DNA from: Agriotes lineatus
Taxonomy: Eukaryota; Arthropoda; Insecta; Coleoptera; Elateridae
Direction: 5' to 3'
NCBI GenBank assembly: GCA_940337035.1
Contig: CALNHX010003536.1
Span: 62,001-126,000 of the forward strand
DNA length: 64,000 bases
A program made the translations under genes and the position numbers. The notes below the pieces were generated by a model. The model was given only the letters and a program-made list of their open reading frames with translations, was not told where the DNA came from and did no database searches. Shown piece by piece: positions 35,401 to 47,400 of this stretch; the first letter of the stretch is position 1, and each line of letters starts with the position of its first letter.

Positions 35401-38400
35401 TGCAAACAGCTATGAGCTCCCGGTCGCACTGCCCCCTTTCATAAGCGACGCAGGCAAGGTGGGGGTCTCGCTTCTCGCAGTACCGCCCCACCACCCGCGA
35501 GTCGTACCACTGGTTCTCCTTCAAGAAGCGTTCGGCATTGTTGTTCGAGTCGATGTAGATCTTGGCGAGGGCGTTGTGGGTGGCGGGCTCAACACAGCCC
35601 TCGTGCACGCGGCTCTCGAGCCACGGGAGCAGCAGTTTCAAGCGGTTGCGCTTCTCGACCTCCTCCACGAGTTCATCGGTGGAGAACTGGCCGCGGACGA
35701 CGAGGATTAAGTTCTTGATGATGTCTTCGGAGCAGTCCACGTCGAGCAGGCCCCCCACCACGACAGGCAAGCGACTTGGGTTGACTTTCTGTACGTAGAT
35801 CTCGATGTATTTCTGCAGGGAGTTGCGATAGAGGTACAAAACCAGGTCATGGACGAAGTCGAAGCGGTCACAGACGATGATCAAAGGCAGCTGGTCGGTC
35901 AGTTTGGCCTCCTTGAGGAAGTTCTTCACGCGTTCGGGGCTGTAGCAGTTGCTCTCACGGCAGATTCGCTCCACTTCCTTGATCTGTCCCGTCTTGCAGG
36001 CTGCCTGGATGTACTTGAAGTGCACTTCTTGGTCTTGGCTGAAATTGACGATGGAGCCCAGGAAATAGAAGAGTCCTAGAATTTAAACAAAGGAAGTTTA
36101 CCAAACTTCTTGTATCGTAAATATAGCTTACCCTCGTAACTCTTGAAGCTTTCAAACAAGTCAATTAGGGATTTTGTAGTCAACTGTTCGTGATATTTGG
36201 TAGCAATCTGCACACAAATCTGGAGATTTTGCCTAATATTTGCGGTGAGCATAGCTTTAAGACACTCCAGGCTATCTTCCACGCTCAAAGTCCCAAAGAA
36301 ACCGATCAGCCAGTCGGCTGGAAGCAAATGGGTATGCACGACGGCCCTCTTAATATCATACAAATCCGTATAATGCTCGAGCGCTCTCTGCAGCAAGCCG
36401 GCCTTTTCGCAAAGCTGCGCGATGTGCGCCCTGTCGTAATGAGTGAACATGTTGTTGCCCAAGATCGCGTCGGCCACTTGCGGTGCGGACATCAAATTCA
36501 TTTCCAGGAGCCTCGTCTGCAGGTGGCCCTCGGCGGGCCGGTTGTGCTTCAGGGCGTCCAGCAGGAAGGCCGTGCACTGCTGGACCATGTTCTGTTCCAT
36601 GAAGATGTCCACGATCTGGTTGATGTCGGCCAGAGGCTCCTCGTCGGCCACCAGCATGGCCGCAAAGGTGGCCCCCTGGTCTGGATTGGTCCGCATGACG
36701 GAGCGAAGGAGATAGACGTAGTCTGGGGTGTACGACACTTTCTTGGCATACAATACGATCTTTTGGAACTGGCCGGTTTCGGCAAAACATTGGATGACCT
36801 TGGCAGGTACGTTGGCTCTGAGATAAACGGACAAGGCAAGTGTGGGGTCGGCCTGCTTAACGAGATCACCCAGTTCTTCGGAACATTCCAATTTGTCTTC
36901 CTTTAGCCACTTTTCTAACAACTGTTTGCGGCCTTGTAAAAGAACGGGTTTGCACAGCTCTAATGATTCGTACCTGGAAAATATAAAGTGTTTGTTGTAA
37001 AAGCAGATTTAATAACTTCTGGTGTCATTAAAACAAGTTAACATCATTTAAATCACTAAAAAATCACAATAAATCACATTTATAAGTCTTCTGATCTCAG
37101 TAAAATGAGTAAATTTAAACTACAAAATCAGGCCTGAATCGTTTCACCGGAGCTATTTAATATTTACACATATTCACGTTTTCGCAGATCTTGTGCGAGA
37201 AGAAGGCATTTGCAGTCAAGTAGCGACAGCGAGTAGTTGCATCTGCAGGTCGCAGCCATCACGTGGTTTTCTTGGAGCTGAGATTCAGCTTCGAAAGTAA
37301 AGTGCAACCGCGAAAAATCTCACAGAGAACCGTAGGAGCCCCAGTAAGAGCACGGCTCCAGGAAGCAACATCCAGGGCCATACAATTCTTTGCAGAAGAC
37401 GACTACAGTGACGCCATTCGAGGAGTCCGGTTTTTGCAAGCAACGATTGTGAAAACACGTCACTGTATGTAAAACCAACGTGTTTGAGCGAGTCCGTGAT
37501 CCAGGGTTATCACGTTTGTAGTGGGGTAGTGGCTAAACTTACACCATTCAGTGGGTAGGAGTTAAACCTGAGCCGCAACGCATTAAAGTGAACAATGGCT
37601 AAATACACGCCTTACCATGTGAAGTGGGTAGTAGTTGCATTTGCAGGTCGCAGCCATCGCGTAGTTTTCTTGGAGCTAAGTGGGTAGTAGTTGCGCATAA
37701 GCCATACCGTATTAAAGTGAATTTGGTGAAGTGTGCGAAACATATTTTGCGGACTGTCTTATTAGCATTAATACTTGATAAATTTATTCTTTGTACACTG
37801 TTGAAGTTGTAAATGCATGTAGAATGTAGCTTTTAGCACGTAGCGATTTAATTAAACTTTACCATTTATTATTGACGACTTACAGCATTTGCATATTGTC
37901 GTTTGTTTTATTCATATGTATGTAAATATATCTTCATTTAGAGTACATAACGTTTATGTAAATAGCCTGGCTTTTATTTCCAGGGGGTTAGTATTTATTT
38001 TCAGGAATAGAAGTATAAACAAGACAGGCTCCGCAACGCTGTATTGACATGCCCGTAGCCATACTAAAGTTTGAAACGAGTATTATGCATTTACGACCGA
38101 GTTAGCTAGCAAACAAAGGGCAATTAAGAGTTAAAGTAATGTAAGATAAGTGCAAAACAAATGCTGTATTACAGGCTGCAGACAAATTCCACATTGTGCA
38201 ATGCAATAAAAACATGCTCTGTGATATAAGCCCATTGACAAGTGCTTAAATTTACATAAGATCAAAACGTAAAATACACTAAGCGAAATAAATAAAAATG
38301 TAAAACAAAAAGCAAAAAGTATAAAAACCTCCAAAAGAGTTCTAGAATTAAATAATCAAATTGTTCTATTAAAAACCCAAACCGAAGAAAATAACAGTTC

Positions 38401-41400
38401 AACTAAAAAGGCAATCAAAGATGAAATTAACGAATTACAAAAAAAAATACTTTATACAAAAATCTGGTGTGATACACGGCACACAACTTCCAAAAATTTT
38501 ATTTTTAATTTTTAAGCATTTGTCAAAATTTTTCAAAAATTACAAATTCTAAATTTTTCAAAAATTACAAATTCTACAGAAACCGTACAAAATAGAGCGT
38601 TAGTTGAAGAGACAAATTTTCTCTAAAATTTTAAGCTGAATTCGAAAATGAAATAATATACTGGGTGTTCTATTTAAAATAGGAGTTAATAAAATTTAAA
38701 AAAAACGAAAGAAACCAATTTTAGAGGTATTCAACTGGAAAATCACCTATCTCACATTAAAAATGTAGTTTGAAAAAATTCGAAAAAAAAAACGAAAAAT
38801 CACAAGAGTAAACACCATAATTCCGGTATGTAGAGGAACTAAAAGAAAAGAAGCAGGAGAAGACAATATTACAATAAAGTATGTCAAAAGGCAAGCTGAA
38901 GATCGCGAGTACAACAGGGACCAACAAACTACAATCGAAAAATTAGTTAACCTTGATGTTTTACTCCAACGTTGCCTCTATTTTGAATAAACAAAATGAA
39001 CTCCTGGACTACATTAATCTATATAACCCTGCAGTAATTTTGACAGAAACATGGCCATCTCAAATACCAGACAGCATGATTGACATTACAAGTAATACAA
39101 CTTATAGAAAACATCGAACGAGTTGGAACGATATGTCTTAACGAAGGGGATTTCAGCTTGTCACGGATTACCCGTTACACTGTCCAAAGGCTGCACTTGA
39201 AAAATTAAGGACTCCAACAAAATGTTTATTTACAATTCAGTTCGTTTCGTGAGCAATCTGCTACCACTTAATAGAATGAAATCAACACCAACAAAAACAA
39301 AATAAAAAAATGATTATAAAGCAAACTGCAAAGAACTAAACATAAAACTACAAGACAATCTGGGCAACATAAATATAAATGAACTTGCAATGGACGAAAC
39401 CTGAAGTGTAGGCGTAACAAATATATTTAGAACTATAAACGCTAGAATGGATAACTCAAGAACTGGAGGGTCCAAACAAAATAGGAAGGTCAAGAAAAAA
39501 TAGATGGACGATATAAAAGAAGATTTACAGGAGCTGGGAGTGAAAACTGGATAGAGGCGGCGAAAGACTGAAAAAAAAATGGAAAAAAGTTGTTAACCAA
39601 GCCATGGGCCTTAAAGACCTCTCTAGAGCTGTTTATATACAGTGTGTCGTCGGATTGAGTTCACTATAGGCATAATCGACAAAAATTTTTACCAATTTTA
39701 TTTTAATGTTTTGGGATTCCGCCCTGCTTGGTCTGAAGAGAATTTTAAGAATATTTACAGTTTTTGAAAACACAAGTTGGCCTTGATAGTGAAGCAAAAA
39801 CTATTTTCTTTTCAGGTAAACTAACGTTTCTGTTCATGATACGGCAAAATTTTACCAAGAAAAGTTGTTCAGAATGATAAATTATGGCCTTATACAAAAT
39901 TTACTTCAATTAAAACCGTTAAAATTGTATTTATTAAAAATGACGGTTTGGTTTAAGTAGATAGAACTTTTTAAAATTTTGTATGTGGCCATAATTTCCT
40001 ATTCTGAACAACTCTTCTTAGTAAAATTTTGCCGTATTATAAACAAAAAGGGTAGTTTACCTAACTAGAAAATAGTTTTTTCACATTTTTCATGGCCGAG
40101 TTAATTTCTAAAAATTAAAACTCTGCTTGAAATTGTTTCAGACCAAGCAGGGCGGAATCCCAAAACATTAGTAAAATAAAATTGTAATTTTTTTGTTGAT
40201 TATACCTACAGTGAACTCAATCCGGGAACACACTGTATATAAATAAACTTACATCATATAAAAATGCAACCAAGAAGAACTCACACAATTAAAAACAAAA
40301 CAAAAGAAGACACTATGGAAAAAATTAACGAGAACAGAAATTCCACAACTATACAGGGTGATTCTTAATATATGCAACAAACTTTAATTGCCGATTCCTT
40401 GGCTTGTTTTGATCACAAAAATTACCTAAATTGCTTAGTTTTCAAAATACAGGGTGTCAAAGAAGTGGAAACAAAATTCAAAATTAATGAAATTCTGAAA
40501 ACGAATAGATATTTAATGTGGTACTAAGAGCCACTTTACAGTATCATTTAAAGATTTTCAGGTGCATCAGGGGTGTGCATGTGGGTAATCAAGTAATCAT
40601 ATTACATTTCATAATTAGAAAATGACACACACTGATTATTTTTCAACTTGGATATTTTTTTTGAACTCTCAAATAAAAGATCTCCAAAAACTACCTCTTA
40701 TCTTTTTGATTTTATTAGCAGTTATCGAGTTAAAATAAAAATTGTACTTCATCACAGTTATACATGTGTATGTCTGTTGATCAAGACACCTGCCTTTCAC
40801 ATTTGTTTAAATAACTGAACATCACTTATATTGTATTAAGCTAGTATTTTTAAGTTTTATTAACCACGGTGAATTTCCTTAATTTTTAATTGTGTTTCCA
40901 CTTCTTTGACACCCTGTATTTTGAAAACAAAGCAATTTGGGAAGCATGTTTATATGAACCTTTGTGATCAAAACCAAACAAGGAATCGGCAATTAAAGTT
41001 TGTCACATATATTAAGAATCACCCTGTATACAACGTATAAAACAGTTAGAAATGGAGTAAATAAAACGATCCAGAATACCAAAACAAATTTTGAAGAAAA
41101 CTTGATAACACTAACAGCCGTATTCATAGTCGTTCGCCAGCGGCTCGCCGGAGTTTCGTTATGAATAGTATGTTGGCGGCACTGTATGTCTATGTCAAAT
41201 TCGAGGTTAGCAGGTTAGATTTTGTGTCAATTTCTGTCAAAACTGTATAACAATATTGTTGACTGCACAAAATAGAAACGAAGATAAAATAACAGCAACT
41301 TTTACAGCACAATTTGGTAGTGTAAAGTGCGTTTAAAAAAAAACATTCTCAAGTGGCCTTGTGTCAAACAGTAATTTTTGAAAGTCATATCGTAACTTAT

Positions 41401-44400
41401 TTTATGGATTGCGTATGCACACAACCTAACTTTGACAACTAGCAACTCAGGTGACTAAGCACGTTGAATTCTGCGTAGAACGATGTAATAATTTGCGTAT
41501 AAACACATAACCTCACTTTGACAATTGACAACTGAAGTGACTCAGCACGCTGAATTCTGGGTAGAGCGTTGTAATAATCAGAGACGTGCAGTCGTAAGAC
41601 AAAATCTAGTTCAAAGCCCTCTCTTTTTTAACGCACGTTATTTAGATTGAATCCCTTGCAAATCTTCCAGAGCTAACACTTGTACCAAGAGTGACACGAA
41701 CAAATACTCTTCACACCACAAAAACTCCTGAAAACACCATTAGAACTGAAACCAAACTTCTCTTTCCTGGACCAGACGGACTACATCCTTTGCCTTTGAC
41801 AAAATTCTTTTATTTGCAATACTATCTCCACATTCATGGAGAAATCCTTGAACAAATAATACAACTGATTGAAGGCATCTGTTACACGCATATAAAAAAA
41901 GGTAATTGCTTGAACGCGTGCAATTACCGGCCAACCGCACCTCTGTTAAGGAAACAACAATTGTGAAGGAACTGAACGAATTCTATACAACAAATGGTAT
42001 ATACTACAATGGCTCCCTTGATTGTTATTTTGGATGGGACAGTATAAATAATTATAAATTAATCTTTGCCCCAACGTAGGGCGACATATATTTGTAATGA
42101 GATGTTTGTAATATTAAATAAATATCTTAATAAGTTAAATTTTGGGCAATTTATCAATCCCACAATTCTCAGATTGTACTGTGGTTTTACTTTGCCAGTC
42201 AATCAATTACGGCTGGTTAAAAATGAAATGTAATAATTAATTACACCAATAAGTTGTATGCCCTCCTTTCTATTTTATTTAATTGCAAATCAATCAAGCC
42301 AACTCTCGACAAAAACACAAGCTCTATTCTCAGGGTGGAATCAGAATTTAACTATCGCCATAAATTTTAGGTTATTTCGACTTGGAGTAGCTCATTTGCT
42401 GGCTCTCAGCAGATATTAGTAATCTCTATTTGACAGACAACACACAAAATGTCGCCAGTGCACAGCGTATTTGAACGTTTCAACTCGTGAAAATATTGAG
42501 AAAAACGCGTCAGGTAAGTTGTTTGAATTTTCCCGCTTGGCAACTAATAAGTTATTTAGGCTGACATCACCGCTTCTTGCTTGTTCTGACGTAGAAGGTA
42601 CGCCAATTCTTTCTGAACGCTTGGATTCTCGCCGAACCCGGCACAATCTACTGACGCCACTCGATTTTCGAAGAACACGAAGCAACTGGGCCCTTGGGGA
42701 AAAGCTAGGCCACTCCGGGAAGGTTTGATATAGTAATTTGATGCGTTTCCCCAAACCTAACCCTCAAATTGCAGGCTCAATCCTACTAGTGGAGTAGATC
42801 TGGGTTTGGAAACAAACTCTCTTTTCGAAAATTTTTGTGTGTGATTCCATAGAGTCGGGCTCCCTCTTTCAGATGATCACTATGGGAAGACTACCGGAGG
42901 TGCAAAAGGGGGGAAATTACCGTTCAAAGATATGGGGAAACGGGTTTTTCGCGAATAACTCGCTGAGTTTCATCCCGATCGGAACAGTTTATGGGAGATG
43001 AAATAAAGGACTCGCAAATATAAACAAAATGAACTTTGGTTGGTCGAAATCGGTCCAGCGGTTCGCGAGATATTGCGTTTTGAAGGTCGAAAAACTGCAC
43101 CCGGAATTTCGCCGCGGCGGGAACCCTCCGCGGGCCGTGTTCGCGTTTTTCGCGGGGAAGATATTGACCTAGCGACTTTATATTTTTTTCCTTGTTAGGT
43201 AATCACAATCAAAATAGTTTGTCCAAATTTCAAGTCGCTAGGTCAATTAGGAAGGGAGGGGGAGGGAAAACAAAAAAAAAACTTTGATCGAGTATTTGCG
43301 GGAAGAAGAGCAAACCAGTTAGATACACAAGAAATTTCAGAAAGAAAATTGAAAACTCTTTAAAAATGAATAGTGTGGTATACAAAGGATGACATTTCTT
43401 CGGGGAATAGTCTTGCAATATTTCCGGCGTGCATTCTGTATTATTCGAGTATTTCTCTCGAACGCTTCTGAATATATAGAATGCACTAGGGATATAACTA
43501 CTGAATATGTATTTGTAAGAGAGTAGAAAGAGGAGAGGGAGCGCTAGGCTCTGCCGCCGGCATCTCGTGCTCGCCGTGATAAACATATCACGCGCGCGTG
43601 CAGCCCCTGATCAAGATAGCGCTTCAAGATTAAAAAAAAATGAAAGGTAATTTATTACCCTTAAGAATGAGCCCTGTCCAAAGTCGCTAGCCCTATCCCT
43701 TGCCCTTCTACAGGGCAAAACGCGTTCACCTCTCTTCCTCCCTTAATAATTGTCCTACCGAATTCTTAGGGGGCTCACTCATTTTCAAAAGAAAAAAATT
43801 GCAATCTGGTGACAGAAAAAAATTGTCTTCTACTCCACTCCTTCATCGCGAAAATGAAGAAATAAGGTTTTCGAAATCGGAAAATTGCCCGCCATTTCCC
43901 CATTTTCGCGAAAATCTTGGTCACTCCCGACTCATCTTGTAGCGACAAAATTAACAAATATTTTCCAATTTGGATGACCCGGATCGGCCAATAAATAAAA
44001 AAGTTCGCCCCGATCAAAGTTTTTTTTTGTTTTCCCTCCCCCTCCCTTCCTAATTGACTTAGCGACTTGAAATTTGGACAAACTATTTTGATTGTGATTA
44101 CCTAACAGGGAAAAAAATATAAAGTCGCTAGGTCAATATCTTCCCCGCGAAAAACGCGAACACGGCCCGCGGAGGGTTTCCGCCGCGGCGAAATTCCGGG
44201 CGCAGTTTTTCGACCTTCAAAACGCAATATCTCGCGAATCGCTAAACCGATTTCGACCAACCAAAGTTCATTTTATTTGTATTTGCGAGCCCTTTATTTC
44301 GTCTCAGGTAAACTGTTCCGATCGGGATAAAACTCAGCGAGTTATTCGCGAAAAACCAGCTTCCCCATATCTTTGAACGGTAATTTTCCCCCCCTTTGCA

Positions 44401-47400
44401 CCTCCGGTAGTCTTCCCATAGTGATCATCCGAAAGAGGGACCCCGACTCTATAAAATCACAAACCAAAACTTTCGAACAGAGACAGTTCGTTTTTCGGTT
44501 CTTTTTTCGCCAGATCTACTCCACTATACCTCGTTATACAGGCTTTGGAGCTGCTCGTAGCAACGCTTCTTAAATATCTCGGCTGGAGACGCTCCCCTTG
44601 CTGCAGATGTTGTGCGGGACATTTTTGCAGCCCCTGCCGATCTATTGCAATACAGGCCTCTGGCTCTGGATGCTTACTTTTGCCGGAAACGATCATCAGA
44701 AAACCCAGCTGAACAGAAGTCCTCAGAGATGCAATTGGAAAATTTGTATTTCTATGCTGTGGAACCTCTCACAAACACTCCCACATATACATGGGCACAT
44801 ATGCAATAAAATGCAATATTTTTGGAATGGTAAAATGCTCGTTTATTAATATAAAATTGTAGTTAAATATGGAGCACAAATTCGACAAACTTCAAATAAA
44901 AATTAATTGCAATTGTTCTCCTGTTTTAAACAAAATAGCATCAGGTTGCTAAGTTACTGTTGATTTTTTTATGTTAATGGAAATTAATTCTGATACAAGG
45001 TTACAAATGGAAGTAAATTTGAGTACGAGGGTGGGATGATAATTGGTTAGCCTAAAAATGAAAGTCTGGTTTTATGTTTTCAAAATTATTTTTATTTTTT
45101 AACATAGCCTTTTAGACGCCCAATACATTTTGTCCAGCGATGATCTAAGGCTTTGATCCCATGACAAAAGGTGCTTTACTCAAGGTCTGCAAAATAGGTG
45201 TCAAAAGTGGCCTTGGCCAATTTTTATCCACCGAGGAAAATTTTGAGCGTAGGGAATAAGCCGAAGTCCGAGGGAGCCAAATATAGTGAATAAGGTGGAT
45301 GCGGAAGCAAATCATGCTTAAATTCGATGACTTTACCATTGCAGTAACTCCAGTGTGAGAACGTGCATTTTCCTGGTAAAAAATGATTTTTTATGCGCTA
45401 CACCTGGGCGCTTTTTGTTGAATATTTTGATGCAATTGGTCCAAAACATTAACAAATCATTCACTACTTATCGTTTATTCCTGTGGAAGGTAATAGATCA
45501 TCAAAATCCCTTTTGCATCCCAAAAAAACCGATGCCATTACCATGCCAGCTGATTTTACGGTAATTGCTTTAATTTAAATTTGGTTTGTCTGATATAAAT
45601 TTGATCAGTAGTAGCAAATCATGCATAAAATCAGTTGCATTCGTCTTAAAACGGTACAGACACTCTTGTCAAAGTTGCCTTCGAACACGTTTTTGACCAA
45701 ATGTAAGCATACGCGGCACCCATCATGCGGACAGCTTTTTTGTGCCCAATTCTTGAGTTAAAATATCGCACACCAGCTCTTTTGAGATGTTTACTACATT
45801 AGCTAATTCACTCAATTTCAGTCATTTGTCTTTCAACACCATATCGTGGATTTTGGTAACCATTTTTGTTGTAGTGACACTTCTTTGGCGTTCAGAGCAG
45901 TGCTCGCCTTGGATGGTGGTGCAACCCTATTAAATTTAACCATCTATTTTTTTTCCGGTCGTATATGATGGAGCACATTCAGGCAGCACAGTTTTCGTCT
46001 ATTCAAAAATGTTTGCGCCTTTTAAGCCTTTTATATGCAACAATTAAGAAACCGCACAACATCAGTATTTTACATTATTAAACAAATACAACACACGTTT
46101 TCTTTAACCAGCTGCTAACAACAAACTATTTCACAGATGGACTTCATATTTCCAGTATTGCCAATACATAGATGGAAGTTGATATTTTTGAACATACATT
46201 TATATTTATGTATTTCAAATATATGGAGGCTAACTAATTATCATCCCACCCTCGTACATAATTAATACTTAAAATTTTCTTAAATTTAAATTATTGTTTT
46301 TAACCTTATAATTAAAATTGTTCGATAGCACACACAAACGTTATTTATTTATTATTGTCACTGCTCTGCTCTGCACTATTGCACTTTATTTTTAAATACA
46401 CTGATGTTTGAGTTCACCATTTTTGCGTCATTATCTTTTCTCTTTTGTTGCCTTCTTCTAGCATTGCTCTTTGCAATTTTCTATATTATATTATGGTTCA
46501 TCTTGCTTTACCTTTCTGCTTTGCTCACTATTTTCACTATCCTTTGCTTTTACTTACATGTGCACAAACCTTTCCTTTTAAATTATATTAATTTATTCAC
46601 AAGGCAATTGAAACCCTTTGAAATATGCTTTGCCTTTGCGTGCCTTTCTCAGACTAATTACTGTTTCTTGCATCTCATTATCAATGCATTTAATATTTTA
46701 TTTTTGTTTAAAATTGCAATTATACAAAATATCCCAATTCTGTGCTTTATTAAATCGGTTAACTATCTTGCACTGTAAACAGAGCCAAATCGTGGGCTTA
46801 AACCATCTCAATACATGCAGAACCAACATGGCTTTGTATCGCAGAAATCTGTAACCACAAATTTGTTGAAAAACCTAGATCAATGAACACCTCTGAGGAA
46901 GGGGAAAGTTCTTGGCTTGAATAAGAGCGTTCTTATCGAGACATACCTACGCAGTCAGAATTGGAGATATTACCTCAAAGCCACATTCAGTTTGCAGTGG
47001 AGTACTACAAGGTTCAGTGTTAGGCCCAACACTATTAATTTTATACACTACCGACTTGTGTAGTTTATTCCATTGTAGATGACACTAAACATCAGGTAAT
47101 CCGTACTCCATAGAGCTACAAGATCTCAAGTATCTTTCGGAGTGGACACAACTCGAATAACTAAGAATACTGCAACATCAATAGTTAAAACCCAACGAGA
47201 CCTGAAAATCACCCTATCCTCCAACCTCAAGTGGACTACCATATTAAAGAAATAAATAACCAGAAAAGCTGGTGTTCCTTATTAAATACAGAAAACCTTT
47301 GAAAATATGCCTCCTGAACTTTTTTAAAAAGTATATACTGTAATGATGGGTTTTAACAAACAAATCACTACAATTACAAATTGAATAGAATAGTTTCAAT

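Noticed and set aside
35141..35710. 189-codon open frame on the plus strand
   Set aside because: Antisense shadow of Chc exon 9.
36190..36906. 238-codon open frame on the plus strand
   Set aside because: It is the antisense shadow of Chc exon 8, kept open by that exon's codon use. It has no sensible similarity of its own.
46404..46778. 124-codon hydrophobic open frame resembling a membrane protein
   Set aside because: T-rich low-complexity DNA gives Phe/Leu/Ile-rich frames by chance. There is no start context, family match or codon signature.
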